In this document: positions 1-8,836 of the stretch, piece by piece
Position numbering within the stretch: position 1 is the stretch's first letter
Layout of the letters: every line of letters starts with the position of its first letter
Source: Neoactinobaculum massilliense
GTDB lineage: Bacteria; Actinomycetota; Actinomycetes; Actinomycetales; Actinomycetaceae
Direction of reading: 5' to 3'
Length of the DNA: 64,000 bases
NCBI RefSeq assembly: GCF_900604955.1
Contig: NZ_UWPE01000002.1
Location: 1 to 64,000 of the forward strand
Program-made: the position numbers and the translations under genes
Notes under the pieces: generated by a model
What the model saw: only the letters and a program-made list of their open reading frames with translations
What the model was told of the DNA's origin: nothing
Database searches by the model: none

Positions 1-978
1 ACCCACACAGGCGGGCCCGCCGCCCCCACCGCTCACGCCGGCGGCAGCCCGGCCAACGTTGCCCGCGGTCTCGTGCGCCTCGGCCTGCCCACCACGTTCC
101 TCACCCAGCTGGGCACCGATAGCGCCGGAACCACCATGCGCGCCGCGCTGGACGGGGACCGGGTGCGCACCGTCGTCGACCCAATACCCCACACCCCCAC
201 GGCCCTCGCACTCCTGGACGCCACGGGAGCCGCCACGTACACGTTCAAAATCGCCTGGACGCTCGCCTCCGCCTACACCGCGTTCACGCCCGCCACACAG
301 CACGTGCACGCCGGATCCATCGGCACGTTCATGGAACCGGGCGCCGCCACGAGCGTGGCCATTGCCCAGCGCGCCCACGAGGCCGGCGCAACCGTCAGCT
401 TCGATCCCAATATGCGCCCCGATCTCATCACGGACGTGGCGCCCGTCCGCGCACGCGTGGAGCAGATGGCGGCCAGCGCGGATGTCATCAAAGCCTCCGA
501 CGAGGACCTCGCCTTCCTTTATCCCCACTCAGAGCCGCGTGACATAGCCGAAAAGTGGCTCGCCGGTGGCACCGCACTGGTCATCATCACGCGGGGAGGC
601 GCCGGCAGCCTCCTCCTCACGGCCTCGCACCCCGTGGACATTCCGCCGATCCGCACCCGCGTGGTGGACACCGTGGGGGCCGGGGATTCCTACATGGCCG
701 CCGTTATCGCCTGGCTTGGAGGCGCGCGGGCGGGCGCGGCTTCTATCGCGAACGACGTCGAGGCACCCGCGCAGCGTGGCCTTCGCTCCGACGCCGCAGC
801 CCACGTTGGTGCGGAAGGTGACCGGGAGGGTGCTTCGTGTCTCCTCGGCAATCAGCGGGCACTCCGGGTGCTCAGTGCCGAGGACCTGGCAGCCATGGGC
901 GCGTTCGCCTCGCGGGTGGCAGGCATTACCGTAAGCCGCGCCGGCGCCAATCCGCCCCGCCTGGCCGAACTGGCGTAG
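1..978 (+). CDS. PfkB-family carbohydrate kinase, 5' truncated by window edge
   Basis: The reading frame is open from base 1, so the start lies outside the window. The first visible residues contain the PfkB N-terminal signature GGSPANVA, in which the GG pair contacts the sugar. The C-terminal half has the signature DTVGAGDSYMAA (bases about 667-705), whose GAGD motif carries the catalytic aspartate and anion hole. The family phosphorylates sugars such as fructose, ribose or 2-keto-3-deoxygluconate with ATP in the cytosol; fructokinase is the most likely activity, but substrate cannot be read from sequence. The last 60 residues are irregular compared with typical members. A gap of about 100 bp separates it from the iron-regulated operon downstream, so it is probably a separate unit. 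Confidence 0.88.
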   Translation, partial: THTGGPAAPTAHAGGSPANVARGLVRLGLPTTFLTQLGTDSAGTTMRAALDGDRVRTVVDPIPHTPTALALLDATGAATYTFKIAWTLASAYTAFTPATQHVHAGSIGTFMEPGAATSVAIAQRAHEAGATVSFDPNMRPDLITDVAPVRARVEQMAASADVIKASDEDLAFLYPHSEPRDIAEKWLAGGTALVIITRGGAGSLLLTASHPVDIPPIRTRVVDTVGAGDSYMAAVIAWLGGARAGAASIANDVEAPAQRGLRSDAAAHVGAEGDREGASCLLGNQRALRVLSAEDLAAMGAFASRVAGITVSRAGANPPRLAELA

Positions 979-1078
979 ACGGCCGGGCCCTCGGTCCCGC
1001 CTGGGCACCTGCGTTTGCCGCTCGCGCGGCGCGGCACGCCCGCTCACCGCTTCTTTCCGCAACACACCCCTTTCATAT

Positions 1079-1097
1079 TTAGGTAAGGGCACCCTAA
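1079..1097. promoter_or_regulatory. IdeR/DtxR-type iron box over the feo promoter
   Basis: TTAGGTAAGGGCACCCTAA is an imperfect palindrome that matches the 19-bp DtxR/IdeR consensus (TTAGGTTAGGCTAACCTAA) at about 15 positions. It overlaps the likely -10 hexamer TAACCT (1095-1100), which sits six bases before the feoA ATG. Fe(II)-loaded IdeR/DtxR bound here would block transcription, so the feo operon should be repressed when iron is plentiful. No regulator gene is in the window. Confidence 0.8.
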
Positions 1098-1106
1098 CCT
1101 AGAGTC

Positions 1107-1349
1107 ATGACAGCAACGGAGATGCCACTGGCCCGGGCGCGTGCCGGCAGCCTCGTGGAGCTCACGAACCTGCACATGCCCACAACGCTTCGCATGCAGG
1201 AATTGGGGCTGCGCGCAGGGGCGCACGCCGCCGTCGCCGCGCGCGGCGCATTCGGTGGGGTGGTTCTCAACGTGGCCGGCTCGCGGCTGGCCGTCGACCG
1301 CCACTCCGCCCAGCTCATCACCGTGCGCACGCTTGGGGATGCAGCATGA
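1107..1349 (+). CDS. feoA: FeoA ferrous iron transport accessory protein
   Basis: This 80-residue protein has the size and layout of FeoA, a small cytosolic SH3-like protein needed for FeoB-driven Fe(II) uptake. The stretch around LRMQELGLRAGA is the typical FeoA core. The ATG is preceded by TAACCT with six intervening bases and no Shine-Dalgarno sequence, so the mRNA is probably leaderless. The stop overlaps the feoB start by four bases (ATGA), which implies translational coupling. Assignment rests on size, core motif and position before feoB. Confidence 0.87.
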   Translation: MTATEMPLARARAGSLVELTNLHMPTTLRMQELGLRAGAHAAVAARGAFGGVVLNVAGSRLAVDRHSAQLITVRTLGDAA

Positions 1350-3886
1350 GTTGCCCGAACTGCGAACCGTCCCGAAACCGCGTTCCGGGTGGCACTGACG
1401 CCGCCTCACGTTCCAAGGCTTCCCACACCCCCACCATCGCCCTGGTGGGCAACCCCAACGTCGGCAAATCCACCCTGTTCAATCGCCTCACCGGATCCCA
1501 TCAACGCACGGTCAACTCGCCGGGCACCACGGTGGACGTCACCACCGGCACCTGGCGTGAGCTCGGCGCCACCCTGATTGACCTGCCCGGCACCTACTCG
1601 CTGGTGCCCTCGAGCCCGGATGAGGCCGTGGTAACTCGCACTCTTGAAACCGGCGCGGACACGTTCATCCCGGCCTCCGCCCGGGCCGCGGCATCCCTCG
1701 TATCCGCGAGCGCCCCCGCGGGCGCCCGGCCCGCCGCCGATGCGCACGCCACCGCCGATGCTTCCCGTGACTCCCGCGCCGGCGTGCTTACGCATCTCAT
1801 CACGCGTCCGCGCCGCCGGCAGCCCGCATCCTGCTGCACGCCGGAAGGCGGAGATACCACCGGCGCCATCGACCTCATCATCGCGGTCCTCGACGGCACC
1901 TCACTTACGCGCTCGCTCTACCTGCTAGCCCAGATCGGGCAGGCCGGCTACCCGGTAGTCGCGGTGGTCACCATGACAGACGTGGTATCCGCGGACGAGC
2001 TGCCCTCGGCACACGCCCTCACGACGGTGCTGCAGATCCCCGTCGTTTTCGCGGATCCGCGTAGATCCGACGCCGCGCCCGCCGTGGCCCACGCCGTCCG
2101 CGCCGGGTTGCGCCGCCAGCCCCACCTGTCAGGCCTGCTTGCGGACCCCGCGGCGCCGGGCACCCCGACTCCGCGCACCGGTAGCGGGGATGGCGCCGGC
2201 AGCCGGGCGAACGCAAACAGTGACGCCCGCTCGGTAGTGGGCACGGACGAGGCGGCCGCACTCGAGCGCGCCACAATCCTGTTCACCTGGGTGGAGGAAG
2301 CCGAGCGCCGCGCCCGCCGCGCCGATGCGCAGGCCCGCGATGCCGCTCTGCTTGACGGCTCGTCTGCCACCTCCCTTGCCACCTCCCTTGACGGCGCGGA
2401 CTACGGCGTCGTACAAACGGACGCCACCCCGGGTGCCCACCCGGAAGCACACGCCCACCCCGACCTCGGCCCGGCCACGGCTCCCGGTGCGGCCCGCCCT
2501 GCCACAACCCAAGGCACAGCCGGCTCCGGCATCACCCCGGGTGCGGCCGGATCCACCACGGCGCCCGCACCTACCCATCCGCGCTACCGCCCATCGGCGT
2601 CGGACCGGGTGGACCGCATACTCCTTCACCCGCTCTCCGGCACGGCCGTGTTTCTAGGCATCATGTGGCTGCTGTTCCAGCTGGCCGGCACGTGGGTGGG
2701 ACCGATCCAGGATTGGGCGGACGGGCTGTTCTCGGCCACGGACGAGGGCGCGTGGTCGCTGGCAAACGGTGTCACGTGGGTGCTCGCGGAAGTCGGCTGG
2801 ACCGGCACGTGGGTGGAATCGCTCCTGGTGGGCGGAATCTGCGCGGGACTGGGCGTGGTGGCCAGTTTCGTGCCGCTTATGCTGGTCATCTACGCGGCAC
2901 TCTCACTGCTGGAGGACTCGGGCTATATGGCGCGGGCAGCGTTCCTCGGTGACCGGCTGATGCGCAAAATCGGGCTGGACGGGCGCGTCATCCTCCCGCT
3001 CATCATGGGATTTGGCTGCAACGTGCCGGCGCTCGCGGCCACGAAGAACCTGCCGGACCGCCGTCAGCGGCTCATCACCGTGCTGGTCACGCCGTACACG
3101 TCCTGCGCCGCGCGGCTCACCATCTATCTAATGATCGCCAAGATCTTCTTCGCTCAGCATGCGGGCACGGTGGTGTTTGGCATGTACCTGCTGTCGATTC
3201 TGATGGTGGTGCTGGGCGCCGCCATAGCGCAGCGCATCATCCCGGGCCGCGCCACGCCGGGTCCGCTGCTTCTCGTGCTGCCGCCCTATCAGGTACCGCG
3301 CCTGCTCATCACGCTGCGCACGGCCTGCCAGCGCTCCTGGGTGTTCGTGCGGGGCGCCGGCAAGCTGATTCTGCTCATGACCGTGCTGGTATGGCTGATG
3401 AGTGCGATTCCCATGCGCGGCGGTCACAGTTTTGCGGACGCGGACCTGCCCATGGAGGATTCGCTCTATGGCGCCACGGCCCAGGTGCTGGAGCCCGTCT
3501 TCGCCCCCACCGGCTTCGGCGAGTGGCACATGACCGGCGCACTCATGACGGGCTTCGTGGCCAAGGAAACCGTGGTGAGTTCCATTGTCACCTCCTACAA
3601 CATGGATCCGGCCGCGGCCGGCAACGCGGAGGATAATGGCGATGATTTGGGTGAATTGCCCGCGCTCCTCACCAACTCGCTGACGGAGTCTGCGGGGGTT
3701 GGGCGCCAGGGCCTGGCTGCCTTCGCGTTCCTCGTGTTTGTGCTCACCTACACGCCGTGCCTGGCCACGGTGGCGGAGCAGGCGCGCCAGATTGGGGGGC
3801 GCCGCACGACCATCGCGGTGGTGGCGCAGCTGGTGGCCGCCTGGTTGCTGGCCACCGCGATTTTCCAGATTGGTGGGCTGCTGTGA
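1346..3886 (+). CDS. feoB: FeoB ferrous iron transporter (GTPase-permease)
   Basis: The protein has 846 residues. The N-terminal G domain shows G1 GNPNVGKST (residues 35-43) and G3 DLPG (79-82), followed by a C-terminal permease domain from about residue 436. The gate signature VTPYTSCAARL is present, as are GFGCNVPA and the conserved segment with KETVVS. FeoB moves Fe(II) across the inner membrane. Two points are unusual. An Ala/Arg/Pro-rich insert lies between the switch region and G4 (about 101-172), and a second long low-complexity Ala/Thr/Pro linker precedes the membrane domain (about 260-430). The G4 position reads TMTD instead of the classical NKxD. An N-terminal CPNC pair precedes the G domain. 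It is translationally coupled to feoA and to the next gene. Confidence 0.95.
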   Translation: MSCPNCEPSRNRVPGGTDAASRSKASHTPTIALVGNPNVGKSTLFNRLTGSHQRTVNSPGTTVDVTTGTWRELGATLIDLPGTYSLVPSSPDEAVVTRTLETGADTFIPASARAAASLVSASAPAGARPAADAHATADASRDSRAGVLTHLITRPRRRQPASCCTPEGGDTTGAIDLIIAVLDGTSLTRSLYLLAQIGQAGYPVVAVVTMTDVVSADELPSAHALTTVLQIPVVFADPRRSDAAPAVAHAVRAGLRRQPHLSGLLADPAAPGTPTPRTGSGDGAGSRANANSDARSVVGTDEAAALERATILFTWVEEAERRARRADAQARDAALLDGSSATSLATSLDGADYGVVQTDATPGAHPEAHAHPDLGPATAPGAARPATTQGTAGSGITPGAAGSTTAPAPTHPRYRPSASDRVDRILLHPLSGTAVFLGIMWLLFQLAGTWVGPIQDWADGLFSATDEGAWSLANGVTWVLAEVGWTGTWVESLLVGGICAGLGVVASFVPLMLVIYAALSLLEDSGYMARAAFLGDRLMRKIGLDGRVILPLIMGFGCNVPALAATKNLPDRRQRLITVLVTPYTSCAARLTIYLMIAKIFFAQHAGTVVFGMYLLSILMVVLGAAIAQRIIPGRATPGPLLLVLPPYQVPRLLITLRTACQRSWVFVRGAGKLILLMTVLVWLMSAIPMRGGHSFADADLPMEDSLYGATAQVLEPVFAPTGFGEWHMTGALMTGFVAKETVVSSIVTSYNMDPAAAGNAEDNGDDLGELPALLTNSLTESAGVGRQGLAAFAFLVFVLTYTPCLATVAEQARQIGGRRTTIAVVAQLVAAWLLATAIFQIGGLL

Positions 3887-4413
3887 GAACGCTTCGTTTG
3901 GACGACGCCGTCCGCACCTCGGCCGCCTCCTCCCCCGCGGAGCGCACCCCTCACCCCGGTGGCGCCGTGCCGGCCGGCACGGCCGCGGTTCTTGCCGATC
4001 CGGTGGCGGGCGGAGCGGCGGCGGGCGGCGCGCAGCTACCAGGCGGCCTGAGCTTGCCGAGCGAGCCGAGATTGACAGGGCCGGCAGGCGCGCCTTCCCA
4101 CCCAGCCTCCGCTTCCCGCCCAGTCGGCAGCCCGGCATTCCCCGCTTCCCACCCAGTTGGCACGCTTACCGCGGCCGTGCTGGCCGAGATTCGTCGGGGC
4201 GGCACCGTGCCCGCGATCGCGGCGCGTACCGGCGCCTCGGAGGCATTCGTCACCGTGTTGCTCGGTCACTTCCGCCGCCTGGGGCTCGCCGCCGATTCAG
4301 GCTCGCTGTGTACCTCGGGCCTGGGGGCCTGCGAGCCGGGCGCCGAGCTCACGGACCAGGTGCGCATCCAGTGCGCCGGCTGCCCGCTGGCTATCCGCGC
4401 GCCGCGAAAGTAG
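3883..4413 (+). CDS. FeoC-like winged-helix protein with a cysteine cluster
   Basis: A GTG at 3883 overlaps the feoB stop (GTGA), giving a 176-residue product coupled to feoB. The N-terminal 85 residues are a Pro/Ala/Ser-rich tail of no recognisable fold. The C-terminal 75 residues look like a small winged helix (LAEIRRGGTVPAIAARTG and the following helix), then carry four cysteines in the order C-x7-C-x13-C-x2-C. FeoC proteins are about 80-residue winged-helix partners of FeoB, often with a cysteine cluster that binds an Fe-S centre. Position and cysteine pattern support FeoC function, while the long disordered N-terminus is atypical. No sequence search was possible, so the symbol is left open. 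Confidence 0.7.
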   Translation: MRTLRLDDAVRTSAASSPAERTPHPGGAVPAGTAAVLADPVAGGAAAGGAQLPGGLSLPSEPRLTGPAGAPSHPASASRPVGSPAFPASHPVGTLTAAVLAEIRRGGTVPAIAARTGASEAFVTVLLGHFRRLGLAADSGSLCTSGLGACEPGAELTDQVRIQCAGCPLAIRAPRK

Positions 4414-4874
4414 GCAGGCCGCGAAACTAGCACCTCCCGAACCAGGCAGGCCGCGACTTTGGCGCGCCGCCACCATTTTGAGGCCGGGTGCATCATTTCG
4501 CCTGGCCGCCGGCCGCTCGACGGGGTTGCTTGACCTACTCACCGGTTCGGCCACGCACCTATACACCCGCGCAAAGCCGCGCCGCCCGGCCGCTCATACG
4601 GCGCTTCTTGCCTTGTGCACCTCGGCGAGGGACCAACCACGATTCCCACCGGGACCACCCACCGCGCCGGCGGGAATAACGTGCGGCCCTCGGCGTCGTA
4701 CACCGCGGGTTCGCACCTGGCGGCCGCTACGGCGTCGTACCCACGCCCGCGCCCCTACCAACCCGCGCGACGGCGTCGTCCATTAACCCCACAAACCCGA
4801 AGCCGAACCACCTCTAACCGGCGCTCACCCCACCCACTCCTGTGCGCGGTGTCACTACGTGGAATACTGAGGGT
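4414..4874. other. Non-coding stretch before pgm, with three copies of GGCGTCGT
   Basis: No credible gene is seen in these 460 bases. The octamer GGCGTCGT occurs three times in the same orientation near 4692, 4734 and 4772, twice extended as GGCGTCGTAC. The right end carries the pgm promoter, with an extended -10 element TGGAATACT ending at 4868. Confidence 0.6.
4863..4868 (+). promoter_or_regulatory. Extended -10 box for a leaderless pgm transcript
   Basis: AATACT preceded by TGG (extended -10 form TGn) lies six bases before the pgm ATG at 4875, the spacing expected if transcription starts at the A of the start codon. The same TGGAATACT occurs upstream of hrpA. Confidence 0.5.
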
Positions 4875-6539
4875 ATGAATGAACGAGCAGGACAGCCGGC
4901 ACGCGAAGACGACCTCATCAACGTCGATGAGCTGCTGCGCGCCTATTACAGCATTGAACCGGACCCGTCGGTGGCCGCCCAGCGGGTAGCTTTCGGGACC
5001 TCCGGGCACCGCGGCTCCGCGTTTGACGGCGCCTTCAACGAAGCGCACATCGCCGCAATCACGCAGGCGATCGTGGAATACCGCACCAGGGAAGGCTACA
5101 ACGGCCCGCTATTCATGGGTCGTGACACGCACGCGCTCTCGGGCCCGGCGGAAAAGACGGCCGTCGAGGTGCTGGTGGCCAACGGCGTCGACGTGCGGCT
5201 CGATTCGCGCGGCAGCTGGACGCCCACCCCGGCCGTGTCGCTGGCCATCCTCAACGCGAACGGGGCGCCGGGCGCACTGCGCACCGAAGGGGACGGGCTG
5301 GCGGACGGCATTGTGATTACGCCGTCGCACAACCCGCCGCGCGATGGCGGCTTCAAGTACAACCCACCCACGGGCGGACCGGCCGGCGCAGACGCCACCG
5401 GCTGGATCCAGGACCGCGCCAACGAGCTGCTGGAGCAGGGCTGGAAGAACATCAAGCGCGTGCCCTACGAGGACGCACTCCGCAACACCCAGGGCTTCGA
5501 CTTCCGCGCCAACTACGTGGACCAGCTCGATTCCATCATCGATTTCGACGCCATCCGGACGGCCGGTGTGCGCATCGGCGCGGATCCGATGGGCGGCGCC
5601 TCGCTGGAGTACTGGCAGGCCATCGGCGAGAAGTACGGCCTGGACCTCACCGTGGTCAACACGAAGGTGGATCCGCGCTGGAGCTTCATGACGCTGGATT
5701 GGGACGGAAAAATCCGCATGGACTGCTCCTCGCCCTACGCGATGGCATCCCTGCGGGCGCGGATGGTCCCGGACGCGGACGGGAAGGCGCCCTTTGACAT
5801 CGCCACCGGTAACGACGCCGATTCAGACCGGCACGGCATTGTCACGCCCGACGGCGGACTCATGAACCCGAACCACTACCTTGCCGTGGCCATCGAGTAT
5901 CTGTTCACGCATCGCACGTGGGGCGAAGGCGTGGGCGTGGGGAAAACCCTCGTGTCGAGTTCTCTCATTGACCGGGTTGTGGCCGCTATTGGACGCAAGC
6001 TGGTGGAGGTGCCGGTGGGCTTCAAGTGGTTCGTGCCCGGGCTCCTTAGCGGAGAAATCGGGTTCGGCGGTGAGGAGAGCGCCGGCGGCTCCTTCCTCCG
6101 CAAGGACGGCTCCGTGTGGACCACCGATAAGGACGGGCTCATCATGGATCTGCTCGCCTCCGAAATCCTGGCTGTCACTGGGAAAACTCCCTCGCAGCTG
6201 CACGAGGAGCAGGTGGAGCGTTTCGGCGCCTCCGCCTACCAGCGCATCGATTCCCCGGCCACGCCGGAGCAGAAGGCGAAGCTGAAGGCGCTCTCGCCGG
6301 AGGACGTCAGCGCAGACACGCTAGCCGGCGAGCCGATCCGCGCCAAGTTGGTGGATGCGCCCGGCAATGGTGCCGCCATTGGTGGACTCAAGGTGGTCAC
6401 CGATTCGGCGTGGTTCGCCGCCCGCCCGTCCGGCACGGAGAACGTGTACAAGATCTACGCGGAGTCCTTCAAGGGCGCCGAGGATCTGGCCGAGGTGCAG
6501 GAGGAGGCCAAGGCGGTGGTGGCCGCCGCACTGGGGTAA
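4875..6539 (+). CDS. pgm: Phosphoglucomutase (alpha-D-glucose specific)
   Basis: This cytosolic enzyme of 554 residues interconverts glucose-1-phosphate and glucose-6-phosphate, linking glycogen and nucleotide-sugar metabolism with glycolysis. The catalytic serine loop is [11 protein letters not shown], the Mg-binding loop is DADSDRHG, the sugar-binding loop is GGEESAGG, and the phosphate-binding loop near the C-terminus is [10 protein letters not shown]. Length matches the bacterial Pgm group of about 545 residues. The ATG at 4875 is preferred over an in-frame GTG at 4842 because a -10 box lies six bases upstream of it. It precedes a repeat array and appears monocistronic. Confidence 0.95.
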   Translation: MNERAGQPAREDDLINVDELLRAYYSIEPDPSVAAQRVAFGTSGHRGSAFDGAFNEAHIAAITQAIVEYRTREGYNGPLFMGRDTHALSGPAEKTAVEVLVANGVDVRLDSRGSWTPTPAVSLAILNANGAPGALRTEGDGLADGIVITPSHNPPRDGGFKYNPPTGGPAGADATGWIQDRANELLEQGWKNIKRVPYEDALRNTQGFDFRANYVDQLDSIIDFDAIRTAGVRIGADPMGGASLEYWQAIGEKYGLDLTVVNTKVDPRWSFMTLDWDGKIRMDCSSPYAMASLRARMVPDADGKAPFDIATGNDADSDRHGIVTPDGGLMNPNHYLAVAIEYLFTHRTWGEGVGVGKTLVSSSLIDRVVAAIGRKLVEVPVGFKWFVPGLLSGEIGFGGEESAGGSFLRKDGSVWTTDKDGLIMDLLASEILAVTGKTPSQLHEEQVERFGASAYQRIDSPATPEQKAKLKALSPEDVSADTLAGEPIRAKLVDAPGNGAAIGGLKVVTDSAWFAARPSGTENVYKIYAESFKGAEDLAEVQEEAKAVVAAALG

Positions 6540-7293
6540 GGCCTTTAAACCGCACTAAAGGCCTTTAAACCGGCGGCGGGTCCCTCCCAACCAGCTCAAC
6601 CCCGCTTTAAAGGCCTTTAAACCACACTCATCACCATCAAACCGAGGGTTAGACAACCACCCGGCCGGTTTGCAGGTGGTTAGGGTCAATGGATGGTGTA
6701 TAGGCCACCCGCAAACGACACTAACCACCTGCCAACCGGGCGGTCGGCCCATTCCCACTTGCCGTATTCAGCCTCAAAGGCCATCAAACCGCACTAAAGG
6801 CCTTTAAACCGGCGAGCGGGTCCCTCCCAACCAGCTCAACCCCGCTTTAAAGGCCTTTAAACCACACTCATCACCATCAAACCGAGGGTTAGACAACCAC
6901 CCGGCCGGTTTGCAGGTGGTTAGGGTCAATGGATGGTGTATAGGCCACCCGCAAACGACACTAACCACCTGCCAACCGGGCGGTCGGCCCATTCCCACTT
7001 GCCGTATTCAGCCTCAAAGGCCATCAAACCGCACTAATGGCCTTTAAACCGGCGAGCGGGTCCCTCCCAACCAGCTCAACCTCGCTTTAAAGGCCTTTAA
7101 ACCGCACTAAAGGCCTCCAAACCCGAGGGCAGATCTTCCCTAATCGCCGCATCTCGCTTTAAAGGCCTTTAAACCCAAGGGCGGATCCACTCACGGCTGA
7201 TCCACTACACATCAATGGCCTTTAAACCACACTAATCACCATCAAACCGGACGCCAAGCACCCACCGCGCCGACCAGCCGAGCCCACCAGCTA
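6540..7293. repeat. 240-bp tandem repeats and satellite copies of a TTTAAAGGCCTTTAAA-like motif
   Basis: A unit of 240 bp is present in two full copies and the start of a third, nearly identical: the phrase TCCCTCCCAACCAGCTC recurs at 6581, 6821 and 7061. Each unit has two AAAGGCCTTTAAACC motifs and a long hairpin with 23-base arms (6665-6687 with 6717-6739; 6905-6927 with 6957-6979) that pair with about two mismatches. After 7110 the array decays, leaving isolated AGGCCTTTAAACC copies near 7160 and 7215. A diverged copy occurs at 8527-8727, beyond the intervening gene. The minus-strand ORFs of 64-67 codons inside the units are a by-product of the repeat. Confidence 0.9.
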
Positions 7294-8445
7294 CTACTTC
7301 TTACCCCGCCGCAGCGCACTGCGGAGAATTCGCAGTACCTCGTCGGGCCGACCCGTGACCTGATCCCACGTGAACCGCACCAGACCCCAGCCAGCATTCG
7401 TGAGGTCCTTTTCCCGGTCGCGCTCATTCACTAGAGCCTGAGACGTCGCCTCGGCCCACCGACCATACTTCGCACGGCCATCGAACTCCACCAACACGCG
7501 CTCCTCGGGGAACGCCCCATCGGCGTAATATACGCGGCCGCTTGCACCCTCCACCGAATACTGGAGCTCCATCGACAACCCAGCCTTCAAAAACAGAGCA
7601 CGCCCGCGGGATTCAAGCGGCGACTCAGCTCGCGGATCTGCTTCAGCGATGGCCGCACGAGCAATTGGCGAACCATGACGCGCCGGACGTTTCGCCAATT
7701 CATCCCCGAGCACTCCCCGCATCCGTTCGGCAGCCTCCATATCCAGATCCGCGCGGTACACATCAATCGGCACCGCCGCATCAAAGGCAGTCCTTACAAA
7801 TCTCTCCCCACTACCGGTGCCTCCAATGGACGCGCCGGACGGCGTCGTCGAAACCTGGCCCTGCCCTGGCAGCATGATGCTTTCCCCGAACCCCTCCAGA
7901 TCGGTCCGCGCGCATGGCGCCGGGGAGAGGCAGTGCGCCGCGGCGAGGCGGAGCGCGTGGTCGGCGAGGATAAGCGCATCCCCAAATCGCGCCGCACAGA
8001 GGCAATCGACCACCGTGGTCACCAGGTTCGTCGCGGGGAGGCCGCCGACGGTGACTGCCTCGGCGATTTCGGCACCCTTCCCGGCATGTGTGACCGTTCC
8101 ATTGACGCGACCGGACTTGCGGGCGGGCCGGATGATGTGGACGCGTGTCGGCGCCCTGCCGAGCGGTAGGCCATGGAACACGGCGGCCGATTCGCGGGAC
8201 AGCACGTACGGGGAGCGCAGTGATGCGCCGACGACGAAGCAGTCCAGCGCATGCTTCGAACGCGGCGTGAGGGCGGTTACCCAGTTCGAGTCGGCGTAGA
8301 AGCCGCGAGCGAGACGCGTGAATTTTTCCGAGCTTCGCACGCGCGCGAGTGCGCCGCGCGACCAGCCGTCGGCGGCCAACGTCCGGGTGGACGCGAGAGG
8401 TGGTAACCCGGTAATTCCTTCCCATCTCCGCGCGTGTTGTGCCAT
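7294..8445 (-). CDS. AbiEi-antitoxin-like / DUF559-type endonuclease-domain protein
   Basis: The 383-residue product starts with a short winged-helix-like region (AADGWSRGALARVRSSEKF then LARGFYAD) resembling AbiEi-type antitoxins. The C-terminus resembles DUF559, a Vsr-like PD-(D/E)xK nuclease fold, with ESPLESRGRALF, YADGAFPEERVLVEFDG and the closing motif WGLVRFTWDQV. Such proteins are common in actinobacteria but their role is not established. The ATG at 8445 is chosen because AATAAT lies six bases upstream, as in other leaderless genes here; an in-frame GTG at 8526 would run into the repeat. The gene sits between copies of the 240-bp repeat family, which suggests it arrived or was trapped with the repeats. 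No toxin partner is adjacent. Confidence 0.72.
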   Translation of the reverse strand: MAQHARRWEGITGLPPLASTRTLAADGWSRGALARVRSSEKFTRLARGFYADSNWVTALTPRSKHALDCFVVGASLRSPYVLSRESAAVFHGLPLGRAPTRVHIIRPARKSGRVNGTVTHAGKGAEIAEAVTVGGLPATNLVTTVVDCLCAARFGDALILADHALRLAAAHCLSPAPCARTDLEGFGESIMLPGQGQVSTTPSGASIGGTGSGERFVRTAFDAAVPIDVYRADLDMEAAERMRGVLGDELAKRPARHGSPIARAAIAEADPRAESPLESRGRALFLKAGLSMELQYSVEGASGRVYYADGAFPEERVLVEFDGRAKYGRWAEATSQALVNERDREKDLTNAGWGLVRFTWDQVTGRPDEVLRILRSALRRGKK

Positions 8446-8836
8446 GAGGCCATTATTGAGGGTTGGCGGGGCGGCTGCCGGGTTTATCCACAGGGGCGGA
8501 CGCGGCGGGCTGTGGCAATTACCCACGAAGGCCTTCAGACAGCATTAAAGGCCTTTAAGTCGGAGAACGGGCATTCTTCCCGCCAGTTCATTTCACATTA
8601 ATGGCCTTTAAACCGCACTCATCACCATCAAACCGCAAGTTAGGCAACTACCCGACCGGTTTGCAGGTGGTTAGGGTCGATGGATGGTGTATAGACCACC
8701 CGCAAACGACACTAACCACCAGCGAACCAGTAAATAGAGCCTCACGGAGACCCCCACCCCTACCGCCACCAACCGCCGCGTTTACACTAGGGGGAGCGGC
8801 GGGACGCGCCGCGCAGTCGATCGTTTAGGAGCTTTC
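8446..8836. repeat. Diverged copy of the 240-bp repeat beside the gnd promoter region
   Basis: Bases 8527-8727 repeat the AAAGGCCTTTAA motifs and the hairpin of the 6540-7293 array with many substitutions (left arm 8656-8678, partial right arm from 8708). The orientation is the same as in the main array. From about 8730 the sequence is unique and leads into gnd, with the Shine-Dalgarno TAGGAG starting at 8826. Confidence 0.8.

Noticed and set aside
6555-6998. Two minus-strand ORFs of 64-67 codons, nearly identical
   Set aside because: They lie wholly inside the 240-bp repeat units, have no ribosome binding site and match no family; they are a result of the repeat.
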